Source of the DNA: Euonymus europaeus
Lineage: Eukaryota > Streptophyta > Magnoliopsida > Celastrales > Celastraceae
Direction: 5' to 3'
Length of the DNA: 64,000 bases
Assembly: GCA_963580455.1 (NCBI GenBank)
Contig: OY756964.1
Location: forward strand, 23,720,001 to 23,784,000
Positions 13,501 through 24,900 of the stretch are shown here, one piece after another; positions within the stretch are counted from its first letter, which is position 1, and every line of letters begins with the position of its first letter. The position numbers were made by a program, and so were the translations under genes. The notes beneath the pieces were generated by a model. That model was not told where the DNA came from. It did no database searches and saw nothing but the letters and a program-made list of their open reading frames with translations.

Positions 13501-13803
13501 AACGACTTCGGCACTCAAGCCATAAAACACAAAACTGAATCTATACTCAATCAATAACACGTGTGTCCACACAAAAAAGTCCTAGATCCATTGTAAGAGA
13601 GATGGGTTTAACCAAACCTTAATCAAAAAAGAAGGAGGCGCGCCGCCATGAGGACGTAAGATAGGGAGATCGCCGAAAGCAAGATTGACTGCGGCAACTG
13701 ACGATGATGATGAAGAGGAGTTATCAAAGCGAGAACCAAAGGGTCTGCTCCCTCGACCACCACCAGGTCTCAAGCTCAACACCGTCTGATCACTCTGCTG
13801 CAT
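7540..13803 (-). CDS. eIFiso4G: Eukaryotic translation initiation factor isoform 4G (eIFiso4G)
   Basis: Plant-specific scaffold of the eIFiso4F cap-binding complex; it joins eIFiso4E to eIF4A, eIF3 and poly(A)-binding protein in the cytosol. Coding exons (minus strand): 13803-13618, 12666-12595, 12455-12360, 12091-11903, 10364-10267, 9560-9473, 9371-9021, 8923-8681, 8571-7540. They join to 784 codons plus TAA, close to Arabidopsis eIFiso4G1 (about 780). The protein starts [18 protein letters not shown], a family hallmark, so this ATG is preferred over an in-frame ATG 45 bases upstream. The cap-factor motif YxxxxLL is at residues 76-82 (YSREQLL). The MIF4G domain is at about 215-440, a Gly/Pro/Ser-rich linker follows, and an MA3 domain lies at about 625-740. 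No defects were seen. Whether this is isoform 1 or 2 cannot be settled here. Confidence 0.95.
11535..11645 (-). mobile_element. SINE fragment (Au/TS-like), in eIFiso4G intron 4
   Basis: Read on the minus strand, GGGTCAATTCCTAG resembles a Pol III B box. It is followed by CTCTCCACAGATTATGCGGG and GGTAAGGTCTGCATACATC, a block I recall from the 3' part of Au/TS-type plant SINEs, and then by CGACCCCGCCCACTGCGGGA. The 5' tRNA-like A box is missing or too diverged, so the copy is probably 5' truncated. It sits in the same orientation as the host gene. Confidence 0.6.
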
Positions 13804-13963
13804 ACCTCGATCTAGCTCTCCGGATAAAATCTCCGCCGTCGGATTCAAAAAACAGAGACGAAAACAAAGATATATATAAAAATTCAGCGAAACGAGACGC
13901 TGAATCGGGATTTGATAGATAATTTTTTGTGAATAATAGAGATAGAAGGTGGAGATAAAGGAG

Positions 13964-13971
13964 TTTATATA
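13964..13971 (-). promoter_or_regulatory. TATA box of the eIFiso4G gene
   Basis: On the minus strand a TATATAAA motif lies 161-168 bases upstream of the start codon at 13803. A start site about 30 bases downstream would give a 5'UTR of roughly 130 nt, which is plausible. Assigned from sequence and position only. Confidence 0.45.
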
Positions 13972-13999
13972 GGGTTTTCTCTTCTGCGGAGGAGCAGAG

Positions 14000-14890
14000 A
14001 AGAGAAAAAGAGTTTATCCAAGGACGGAAGCTGGAACGGAAATATACAAACCCTTAATTGATTTGGGTTTTTGCCCCCCTTCAAAACGGTGCGTTTAAGA
14101 ATATCAGAAATTCAGAATATCCAGCCGTTTGTACGGTGCGTTTTAGGAATTCAGAATACATCTGAATATCCAGTGGATTGTAATTACGTCAGTGTCCTTC
14201 CTCCTTTAATACGAGTTAGAGTAACGCTACATCCGCCGAATTTATTATTTTCATTTTACTCTCAAATTTAAGTGATATGTGGTTTAATAATTGATTATCA
14301 AAATATATATAGAATCGACTTAACATTAAAAACTTCATATTAATTATGGCCTAAAAAATTATTCAAATGCAGTCGGATTAAGAATTTTACCCTTCTATGA
14401 ATAAATTCAAAGTTGTTGAGTAGTAGGGTGACGTTATTGGCGTACTCTAAATATTGAGAGGTACAAACCAAACTTTAAAAAAAGAATCTTTATAAAGAAT
14501 AATAATTAAATAATGTTTAAATGGACTAATTTTTAAGTTGTAATTATGTGATTATTATTGGACTAATTTTTTTAAAATGAGAAATCTAAAATTTGTTGGG
14601 ATTATTAATATTGCTGATTTTTTTTCAAAAATATGGGGCTCTAGGGTGTCGCTTGTCTCGTCCTATCTGAGACACGCTTCTATTGTCGAGATTTTTTGAT
14701 TTTATATGTTTTCGGACATTTAAATATTTTTTTAGTATAATACACGTTTTAGGCTCAGATTAATTATTAAAAAAACTTCTGTAATATTATTCTCAATTTT
14801 AAAAAATTACTGAATTGACCAAACTTCAGTTTATAGTTTTCAAAGCGACTGTTTTTTTTTCTTTTATGAATTAAAGCGATTGATTTAGTA
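14000..14890. other. Intergenic region between eIFiso4G and IF3
   Basis: Shared 5' flank of two divergently transcribed genes. It is very AT-rich in 14270-14880 with no supportable coding sequence. Near 14080-14170 there is a short imperfect duplication around the motif ACGGTGCGTTT (14087 and 14134), followed in both copies by AGAATAT/AGAATACAT-type sequence. No transposon ends were recognised. Confidence 0.45.
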
Positions 14891-15076
14891 AATGAAAATA
14901 CACTCTTGTTCATGGGAGTTAGAGCCTTTAGAGGCCTAGGCAAATGGGAGAAGTCCATGGGCCTTCTCTCACAGGCCAGCCCATACTATATCCCCTTCCC
15001 CACATCTGTTCTTCGCTCAAAATCACCGGATAAGAATTTCTCAACCAAGTGCGAGCATCGACGCCATTTCAACGGT

Positions 15077-18000
15077 ATGGCTGGTATCACCGGCACTCGC
15101 ACATTCCCCTTCCACTCCTGCGCGCTTCCGACCGCTAAAATGAAACCTTCAGCAATAACGCTTTCACCTGAAGGGCTCAGGCTGTTTGGCTTGTGCTTGA
15201 ATAATCAGAGTTTATCCAGACAAAATTCTCTGCTCTCTCTTTCTCGCAGTGCGACAAACACCTTGATCAAAGCCCGGTACGGTGGGGGTGGTGGGCGTAA
15301 ATACTCGGGACGTAAGAGCGTTAAAGAGGAGGACCAGGCGCTTGACATATTTTCCATTAGGTATTTGATGTTTTGGTTGTTCTACTATTTGTGTGCAAAT
15401 GCGTGTTTTTGAGGTTTGTGAAGTGGATTTTAGATGCATTAGAATTGAATCCTGGGTCTTTTTTGTTTTACAGCTCACCTACTGTTAGGCTTATTGATCA
15501 GCAGCAGAATATGGTTAGTAGCCTCTTCGGAACTTTTCATCTCGTTTCTTCTTTTTGGCACCGAAGAACCAGCGACAATAATAGTGTCTCAGTCAGCTTT
15601 TGCTCTCTCTTGGCTTTTATTTAGGTGGGAATTGTATCTAAAAACGAGGCAATTCAAATCGCTGAAGATACGGAACTTGATCTGGTTTGTATGCCATGCC
15701 TCATTTCTGTTAATGGCCTCGAGTTCTTATGTAAAGTAATATGAAGCAAAATGAGCTCAGACTTATGCCAATTTTTATCAGTCATTGTTGTTTTTAACCA
15801 GATAGATTACCTGCATTTAGCATTAAGGCATTGGTTGGTATATGGGGACTGGATAATGAGTAGACAAGGCACACCTGTATGGGTAAAATAGTTTTTATGA
15901 AAAAACTTTTCTTGATCAGATACTTGTCAGGAATCCTTTTTTATGTTCTAAAATTTTGTTGCTTCATAGTGTTTTGGAGTGGAATCTGTCTGAATTGTTT
16001 TCTGAAGACGTTTGAGTTTTCAACATTGGGTTTGTTAGAGTTGTAATATATTCATCTTTTTCATTTTTTACGATGAAATATTCGTTTATTCCATTTACTT
16101 GTAATACTAGTATGAACCATTGAAGTTTACGAAGTTATACAGAAGCATATGAAATGCTGAAAAATATCACTCTGTTGCCTGTTGTGTCAGATGATTTATT
16201 AAAGCTTAGTATTTATTGTTTTTGTCCTCTGTAGAATATTGCTTGTCAAGAAATTTGGCTTATTTCGTGAAAAATGCATTTGGCAATGCTGCTACGAGGT
16301 TTTTGCCTAGATGTTCTTATATTGTACAACTTTTATGCTTTATCCATATATAGAGTATGATTACCTCCTTTGATTGATAGCAGTAGAAGTTCTTTGATGT
16401 GAGTTTTCTATGCTTTGTAGCATGTTTATATATTTTTTTCCTTTTGTTGCTAAAAAAACCATTTTGTTACCTTTAGAAAATTAACATGAACGACAATTGT
16501 CTTTCTTAAGTTAGTAAGTTGAATCTTGCACAACCAGATTAAGTTAAATCATTCTTCATCAAATTGCTTGCTCTTTATCGTAAAAATAAGTTCTTGTTCC
16601 CATCATACTTTCCTTTTCTTTTTAAGATCCGAGCCTCTCATTTTACATAGGATTGAGAAATATAGAAATTATTCTGCTACTATTTTTGTAGGTGATATTG
16701 TCCCCTGATGCTGATCCTCCTGTGGTCAGAATAATGGATTACAGGTATATATGTCATACAAGTGTGTGAGTTTATCTTTATCAGCGAAACACACTCTTGG
16801 AATAACCAACAGGTGGTATAGGAATGTTGAATGCTAAAGTGCCATTCCTTTAGCCCAAATTTTAAAATTAAACTAAGAACTGGAATGTTCATTCTTAGCT
16901 ATTACTTAGTGCAAGTTCTGCCATTGAAGTTTTTTTTAAGCTCTGATCATGAAGTGAAAACGCTAAGGAAATAGAAAATAACCCTCCTCCATCCTCCATG
17001 TAGCCCATGGATCCATCCTCTAGTGCTTATCTCCCTTTAGGTACTTATTTATCAGCTGTGAACGGCTAGAGTGTTACATTTGGTCGTTGTCGTTTATCTT
17101 GAGCTGAAATCATCTCACTTCATTCTATTGTCTGGCTAGTGAAACTATTTAATTGTGCAACTAAATTTTTTTTGGTTCTTTCACAGTAAATATAGATATG
17201 AACAGCAAAAGAAAAAGAAAGAACAGCAGAAAAAAGGTCCTGGTTAATGTATTTTACAATTTGTTGTTATTCTCTGATTCACGTATATGTTCTTGGTTGT
17301 GGGAAAAGATACTGACTTAATGTGCTCTTAAATGTTAGTCAATCGCATGGATTTGAAGGAGCTTAAAATGGGGTAAGTACTTGAATCTAACTTTCTATTT
17401 CTTTGTTTGCTTACTTACCTGCACAAAGACATTGGAAGCCAGATTGATGCCAGGAAAATAAATTCTTTTATTACCATGGAGCTGCATTTACTACTAGAAA
17501 TTAGAAAAAAAAATTATGTTGGGTTGATATGAATTCACTGCTTCAATAATAAAGACTGTTTAACGGTGTGAACCCTGCATATTCCAAAAGAAACAAAAAT
17601 ATGTAGTTGCCTTGACATGGGATGTGTTTCAGGTGTTCTGTTCAAGTCCTGTGGTGGTTCACTGTTCAGCTACTGGTTAATTAGCCATCTTCGTTTTGTT
17701 TTAATCCGGTTCACTGTTTCATTGCTTCAAATGGTCCTAGCAGAGGAGGGAATCTACCTCAGTGCCAACTGTGTCTGTACTGGCTTGAATGCTTTGGGTC
17801 TTCTCTTATATGCCCATATGCTAGTTCAAAAAACTGCAGCATATTCGAATCAGGGGTACTCAGAAGTCAGAGTAGTTATGTCATTTCTAATGATTTTTGG
17901 TTTTTATTGATTTTTTTGACAGATACAACATTGATGAACATGATTATTCAGTGCGCTTGAGAGCTGCTAGAAAGTTTTTGAACGATGGTGATAAGGTAAT

Positions 18001-18914
18001 ATTAGTTTTCTATTGTAAGCCTGTGTTTGCATTCTCAGGCTTGAGATTGTGTATATTTTTCTTCATGGAATGAGATCTTATGACATTATTGAAAACTTTC
18101 CTTCAGGTTAAGGTAATTGTTAATCTGAAAGGTCGCCAAAACGAGTTCAAAAATGTTGCTGCTGAGCTTCTTAGACGTTTCCAGAATGAAATTGGGGAGG
18201 TACTTTATGATTTTCTCTATTTTACTGTTCAAGCCACATATTTTTTCTTCGAGGATGGAAATATATTAAGCTGATTATGTTGATTCAGTTAACTAGCATT
18301 TTTTTTGAACAAGTGTGCTGCGGGAGCAGACATACTGTATGTAAAAGAGCCCCTATTAACGATAAATATGGAAGCAAATGAAAAGTAAGACCATTCCATC
18401 TCAACAACGTAGAATTTTGTAGTGTGGGAGGTGAAATTTTGATTGCAACTTACCTCGACTGATATCACTTTTGAATAGTGATTTACCTTTGTTGTGGGTG
18501 TCAAATTATGTTGACATAGGTCTGACCTTATGCCAAACACGTAGCATGCAGCTGCTGTGCATCATTTAACCACCACTCACCATTGCCACAGCAAACTTAT
18601 TTTTGGAATGTGTAATCTTAATGCCGTAAAATGCTATTTCAGTGTTGCTAGGTTTGGTGATTCTAAAATGACTGAAATTAGGTCTGGAGGCTACCATTGT
18701 TACATTTTGGCCCATGACAACTTTTCCTATTGGATAAACCTGGTTACAATTCTTGTTATGTGATTTGCAGCTTGCAACTGAGGAGAGCAAAAACTTTACT
18801 GACAGGAATATGTTTATGGTTTTGATTCCAAATAAGGCCGTCATTCAAAAAGTTCAGGAACCACCGAAGAAAAAGGAAAAGCCTGCAGCAAATGAAGTAT
18901 CTGCCGGTGTCTGA
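15077..18914 (+). CDS. IF3: Translation initiation factor IF-3, chloroplast type
   Basis: Organellar IF-3 that binds the small ribosomal subunit, prevents premature subunit joining and proofreads the initiator tRNA. Exons: 15077-15360, 15474-15513, 15625-15684, 16692-16744, 17187-17236, 17339-17372, 17923-17995, 18107-18199, 18771-18914. They join to 276 codons plus TGA. The start MAGITGTRTF matches the MAGIT start I recall for Arabidopsis IF3-2 (SVR9). A Ser/Arg/Leu-rich transit peptide and a glycine-rich segment (RYGGGGGRKYSG) come first. The N-domain carries VRLIDQQQNMVGIVSKNEA and ILSPDADPPVVRIMDYSKYR. A Lys/Gln linker leads to the C-domain (KELKMGYNIDEHDYSVRL, DKVKVIVNLKGRQNEF). The tail is Lys/Pro-rich (EPPKKKEKPA). 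In-frame upstream ATGs at 14906, 14912 and 14957 could extend the N-terminus. Plastid targeting is inferred from family and not measured. Confidence 0.92.
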
Positions 18915-19311
18915 GTGACGATTTTTAAACGATTTTAAACAAATGAACTAATGGATGCAATTTTTGTTGTATTGTATATTCTATGTTTTACAAACAGTAT
19001 TAGAACTTGTACATTTTCAATATCAGAGTCTAGGTTTTCTTCATATGCTTTCAGCGTTTTAACAAATCTTGTGTGCTTATTTTGCTGCATTTCATGTTTC
19101 ACACTGAATAACATTAAGCTAAGGGAAACAGCTAATGAGTTGCTGTCTAGAGTCTGAAAGGAAATCAACCCGAATCCGGTTGAATTCAGTAGACGTTTGA
19201 TTTCGAGAATGTGTCTACGCTGAGGTGGTGTTCCTTTTCTTACAACCATGGGGCATTTGAAATTCATCGTTTGCTTGTCCCGCTTGTTTCAGAGGTGTTC
19301 TGGCTTGCTAA
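18915..19311 (+). other. Probable 3'UTR and downstream flank of IF3
   Basis: Follows the IF3 stop codon. The sequence is AT/TG-rich and holds no convincing coding frame or repeat. The poly(A) site is not determinable by eye. Confidence 0.4.
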
Positions 19312-19912
19312 GACCATCCATAGCAGTTACTATTAATAGATTCTTTAAATTTCAGCAAAAATACACATTTTCACGAATTTACAGTTTTTGAAACAGTAAT
19401 AGCACACATCAGTTACACTAAACCAATACTCTAAATCATTTAAATATCCATTTCTATAATCACTTTTTTATTTAATTAAAATTAATCTATTTTACTATTA
19501 TTATAAAGATCAAATCTTTACCATATTAATATTAATAATTTTTATTTTGTTTAATAGTAGACATTAATAAATAATTTATTAATTAGCTAATTTGTATGTC
19601 TACAAATGAGGTCGTTTGAGTATAAATATTTGTATTTTGATGGATGGTCCTAAAGTTGCTTGATTCTCAAAATATCAAACACATCATGCATATACATCTT
19701 TAACAAATTCATAGTGTTGCTAATAAATAAAAACTATATTTATTAATTAGATTTGTTCTACAGTGCTGCGCCAGAAGTATAGTCCACTGTAGCAGAACTA
19801 TAAAACCCAGTGCAACACCGACTAACTGATGTGGGCCAAATATTCACTAAAAGACAAAAGAATGACTATTTTAAAGCCCAGTATCAATTTCCAGTCTCTA
19901 TTGTGGATGGTC
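19312..19912. mobile_element. Inverted-repeat non-autonomous DNA element, about 600 bp
   Basis: The left end, GACCATCCATAGCAG, is matched in reverse complement at the right end (CTATTGTGGATGGTC, ending at 19912). The interior is very AT-rich and non-coding. It includes a GC-richer segment around 19760-19820 (with CAGTGCTGCGCCAG) that can fold on itself. The pattern fits a plant MITE or deleted DNA transposon. I could not confirm a target-site duplication, and the right end abuts another inverted-repeat element. Confidence 0.5.
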
Positions 19913-20423
19913 TACACACTATTTAGGAAGAGGGAGAAATGAGGAGAAATGAGGAGAAAGAAAAATGAGGATAAAATGAGAGGACTTTAAAAAGAAGAGA
20001 TGCCTGAAAAAAAGGGGGAAGATTTTGGTCAGGTTCACACCAAAGTTTTCCCCCCTTTAAATTGGGGAAAAGTGTGCAAAAAGAAGCAGAAAATAGTATG
20101 ACTCACATTTTTTTATCCAATAATTTTGAGATATGAAGAGATAAGTGAGGGAAAATGGACAATTTTATAATTTAGAGATATGATTCTCATTGTATCTCAA
20201 AATTGTTGGATAAAAATTCAGACCTCGCCATTTTATTTTCCTTTTCGCATACTTCTCCCCTAATTTAGAGGGGAAAATTTTGGTATGGATTCCACCAAAA
20301 TTTTGCACTCTATTTTCCCTCTTATTTCCCATTTCCAAACAATCCTCCTTTTCAAAATCCTCTCATTTTACACTCATTTTTTTTATTTCCCTTCATTTAT
20401 TCCCCTTTCCCAAACAGTGTGTA
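19913..20423. mobile_element. Foldback-type element with very long inverted repeats
   Basis: From TACACACTATTTAGGAAGAG at 19913 the sequence runs inward. Its reverse complement, with about 75-80% identity by eye, comes back from AGTGTGTA ending at 20423. Matching blocks include AAAATGAGAGGA/TCCTCTCATTTT, the CCAAAATTTT/CCAAAGTTTT region and TATCCAATAATTTTGAGATA/TATCTCAAAATTGTTGGATA. Almost the whole 511 bp is therefore two arms of about 230-250 bp. No coding capacity. TA flanks both ends, which may be a 2-bp target duplication. Confidence 0.65.
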
Positions 20424-21712
20424 AGGGTCCGACTTCAAATAGATGGTCAGCAGGTTCATTTGGACTTTGGCCCGACATAAATATAATCACTTTCACTAGA
20501 TGACTATGCCAAAAATCTAGGTTCATCCCGTGAAAGTAAAGTGTGTCGACAAGCCACCAACTCGTTTGACATCTCTTCCGAACCGAACCAAATTTGCAGT
20601 AGTCAGTCGTGACTGAGTTTAGCAAGTTAAAAACTTAAAACTTGTAGGTTTTGTTTGTGGAATGTTTTGCACTTCATGCATTTTCATCTTTATTTTTACC
20701 ATCTATTTAGTGAAAGAAACAAAAAGAGAGAGGAGCAGAGCAGAGAAGAGAAGAGAGAAGGAATGAACTGTTGCTTCTGGACCTGCAAGTTGTGTGCATG
20801 GTGACGTTTTAGTTGTTAAAAATGAGATTATATATTAAGGTAAGGACTTAGGACTTAGGACTTAGGAGAGGCTACACTATCCAGATGGGGAGTCCGCAAC
20901 TCACATACCTAATTGATTTGGATCTTGACTTGTGTTTTAAGTACTTGCATCCCAAGCATCCTTTCTCATCACATGGACTTTCTGTTCAAGTTCCGAAAGC
21001 AACGTGTTTATACGACACAAGCTTTGTTACGTTCGCCATTTAGTATGTAATGTATGGCCCTCTTCTTTATTTTTGGCATATAAAATTGGTTTTGTTTTCT
21101 TGAAGGCAAAATTAATATTTTTTTAAGTAACTGAAAACAAAATCATCCAAGTTTGTTTTTTGAACATCTAATATGAGCCTAAATTTGGGCATACAAAAGT
21201 TTCTCACACAATAATATGATAAATTAGGTCAAAAGTCAACGCGTGATCACGAATATATCACAATCAAATTTGGGACCTTTTGAGTCGAGTTAAACGATTT
21301 TACATCAGAGAAATTCATTGTTACGTTATAACCCAAGTGGTTCAAATTAATATGACTGTTGGTTGTCCTCCAAATCCAATCTAACCTTTCCAAGACAATA
21401 GACAACTTTTAAACCCAAACCCACCGACTTTCTTCATTCCCAAAATGACCAGAAGCACCAAAAAAAAAAAGTGTTTGGGTGGTTCGTTGCTTTAACATAT
21501 TTAGAGCAGATAAACTATGCTCTAGTTTAGAGAAAATGACAGAACATAAATCTCTGATCCCAAACTCTACCAAGTTACATTACTTTTAATAGGATGCAGC
21601 TGCTAAACTATCACAAACATGAGTGCTTGGAATTATGCAGGTGCACTGATTGATTAACTTAGAAATTGGATTGCATTTCTGGATTGCTAGTTAAGATATA
21701 TACAAGGTATAC

Positions 21713-21725
21713 ATATATATATAAA
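21713..21725 (+). promoter_or_regulatory. Candidate TATA box of CESA7
   Basis: An ATATATATATAAA run lies about 260 bases upstream of the CESA7 start codon. If used, the leader would be about 230 nt. TA-rich runs are common in this DNA, so support is weak. Confidence 0.3.
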
Positions 21726-21828
21726 TTCATACGTAAGTATAAATGGTCGTTGGAAAGAAAAAATCCAAGGCGGTCATGGTAGTTGAAAAATAGAGGAAGC
21801 TTAACTTCAAGGCAATGAGGACTCAGCA

Positions 21829-21835
21829 ACCAAAC
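21829..21835 (+). promoter_or_regulatory. Candidate secondary-wall MYB element (SMRE-like)
   Basis: ACCAAAC matches the SMRE consensus ACC(A/T)A(A/C)(T/C) bound by MYB46/MYB83-class factors that activate secondary-wall CESA genes. It lies about 150 bases upstream of the start codon and may fall in the leader if the TATA at 21713 is used. A 7-mer of this degeneracy occurs often by chance. Confidence 0.3.
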
Positions 21836-21981
21836 CAACACATCACCACCAGACCTGTAAAAATTAGGTGATAAGTGTTCAGAGACCCTACTCTTCCATT
21901 CATAAAAACAACTCCCTGACTACAATAAGGTGCAAACTCCTCATCAATTCTCTCTCAGTACTCTCCTCTGACTTGGCCACC

Positions 21982-24900
21982 ATGGAAGCTAGTGCAGGAC
22001 TAGTTGCAGGGTCTCACAATCGCAACGAGCTTGTTGTAATTCATAACCATGAAGAGGTACTGCCTCAACATCTCTTACAATAAGAAACAGTGGAAAAAAG
22101 TATATGTATTGGGACTAATATGCAAGTCTTTTAATTTTTGGGTGCAGCCTAAGGCTTTGAAGAACTTGGATGGACAAGTTTGTGAGATATGTGGTGATGA
22201 GATTGGACTTACTGTAGATGGAGATCTCTTTGTCGCCTGCAACGAGTGTGGTTTTCCAGTGTGTAGGCCTTGCTACGAGTATGAAAGGAGAGAAGGCACC
22301 CAACATTGCCCTCAGTGCAAGACTAGATACAAACGTCTCAAAGGTGACAAAAATTTTGGTGCAACATTTGGTATTGCAGACATTTGCATGGTGGATTGAC
22401 TTAACTGTTTTTTCTTCTCACTGAAATGTTGTGATCAGGGAGTCCAAGGGTGGAGGGAGATGACGAGGAAGAGGATGTTGATGATATTGAACATGAATTC
22501 AAAATTGAAGATGAACAGCACAAGCAAAAGCGTCTTGCAGAAGCGTTGCTTTATGGGAAGATGAGCTACGGAAGAGGCCCCGAAGACGATGAAAACCCTC
22601 AATTCCCACCGGTTATTGCTGGTATTCGATCCATGCCGGTAAGTAATTATGAGGGCTTGCTAATCCTGAAAAGTTAGAACACCTTGCCTTGCTTCAATAA
22701 TTGATCTTTACTCGCCGCAAGTAAACAGAGGTACTTCGCTTGCAATTGAATGAATGCAGGTAAGTGGGGAGATTTCAGTAGCATCTTATGGCCATGGAGA
22801 TCAGATGTTATCTTCTTCACTTCACAAACGAGTTCATCCATATCCTGTATCTGAACCAGGTATCAAACCATTTACAACACAAGAAAGATAAGCTAGGTTG
22901 GATAAAAGACAAGTAATTTAAACCTCGTTATTGGGATAAAAAAAATCATAATTGCAGTTCACATGAGCAGAAAGCTCTTTATTTACAATTGCATACCTGT
23001 CCACTCATGTATTTTGTGAGAAATCAGGAAGTGCAAGATGGGATGAAAAGAAAGAGGGAGGGTGGAAAGAGAGGATGGATGAATGGAAGATGCAGCAAGG
23101 AAATCTTGGACCTGAACCAGACGATGCAAATGACGTTGACATGGCCATGTTTGTAACCTACACATTAATTCCCCTACCCCCCCCCCCCCCCCCCCCCCCC
23201 CAACTTTATTTATGATGACTTAGATTGTTATTTGACAGAATACATCAAACAATGCAGAATTGATGAGGCAAGGCAGCCGCTCTCGAGGAAAGTACCGATT
23301 GCATCTAGCAAGATTAACCCATATAGAATGGTGATCGTTGCTCGGCTTGTCATATTGGGCTTCTTCCTCCGCTATAGAATTTTGCACCCAGTGCCTGATG
23401 CATTTGGACTCTGGCTAACATCCATCATCTGTGAAATCTGGTTTGCATTTTCTTGGATACTCGATCAGTTCCCCAAATGGTTCCCAATTGACAGAGAGAC
23501 CTATCTTGATCGCCTCTCTCTCAGGTAGGCATTATAGTGGCCGAAAATATGGTGTCAGTTTTATCCAAAGACAAGGAGATATCAAATTTTAGTAATTAGT
23601 GATCAATTTTTTAATGTAGGTATGAGAGGGAAGGGGAACCCAATATGCTTGCTCCAGTGGATATCTTCGTTAGTACTGTGGATCCTATGAAGGAACCTCC
23701 CCTGGTTACAGCTAACACTGTTCTATCCATCTTGGCCATGGATTATCCAGTTGATAAAGTCTCGTGCTACATATCTGATGATGGTGCTTCAATGCTCACC
23801 TTTGAATCGCTGTCAGAGACAGCTGAGTTTGCTCGAAAATGGGTTCCGTTCTGCAAAAAGTTCTGCATTGAGCCTCGAGCTCCTGAAATGTACTTCACTC
23901 TGAAGGTTGACTATCTGAAGGACAAAATCCAGCCTACATTTGTCAAAGAACGCAGAGCAATGAAGGTTTGTACTGATTTATCATTGTTACATGAAGATTC
24001 CATATATATACACTTTATAACAAAAGTTGAGTTTTTTTTTGAACCTGATGTTTGACAGAGAGAATATGAAGAATTCAAGGTGAGGATAAATGCACTTGTA
24101 GCAAAAGCACAGAAGGTACCTCCAGAGGGATGGATCATGCAAGATGGAACACCATGGCCGGGAAACAACACCAAAGACCACCCTGGAATGATTCAAGTAT
24201 TTCTCGGTCATAGTGGAGGCCTTGATGCAGAAGGAAATGAGCTCCCTCGCCTTGTTTATGTGTCTCGTGAGAAGAGGCCTGGTTTCCAGCATCACAAGAA
24301 AGCTGGTGCTATGAATGCATTGGTAAAGTCCTCAAGTACTTACTTCACACTGCGAGAGCCCATTGTTATATGATATCTTACATATTTATTTGTAAATTTA
24401 CAGGTTCGGGTCTCTGGGGTGCTCACAAATGCTCCTTTCATGCTGAACTTGGACTGTGATCACTATGTTAATAACAGCAAGGCTGCGCGAGAGGCCATGT
24501 GTTTCTTGATGGACCATCAACTTGGAAAGAAAATTTGCTACGTCCAATTTCCACAAAGATTTGATGGAATTGATAGAAATGATCGTTATGCCAATAGAAA
24601 CACAGTCTTCTTCGATGTAAGTTGTTCCAATAAGAGGTCTTATTTATGAGTTCATGTTTCTGCCGAGTTTGTCCAAAGAGAAGCTGAATATATCTTTTGA
24701 TTGTCCCTGCAGATTAACATGAAAGGCCTGGATGGAATTCAGGGCCCTGTGTATGTGGGCACAGGATGTGTTTTCAGAAGACACGCTTTGTATGGATATG
24801 AACCCCCAAAGGGTCCAAAGCGCCCAAAGATGGTAACCTGTGGCTGCTGCCCCTGCTTTGGTCGCCGCAGAAAGCATCAGAAGTATTCCAAGGATGGTGC

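Larger units (their letters stand above)
20424..21981. other. Upstream region of CESA7
   Basis: No supportable coding sequence. It contains a purine-rich tract (about 20720-20765), a short tandem GGACTTA repeat (about 20846-20868) and, closer to the gene, candidate promoter elements listed separately. Secondary-wall CESA promoters are known targets of NAC and MYB46-type regulators; only one candidate MYB site was found here by eye. Confidence 0.4.
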
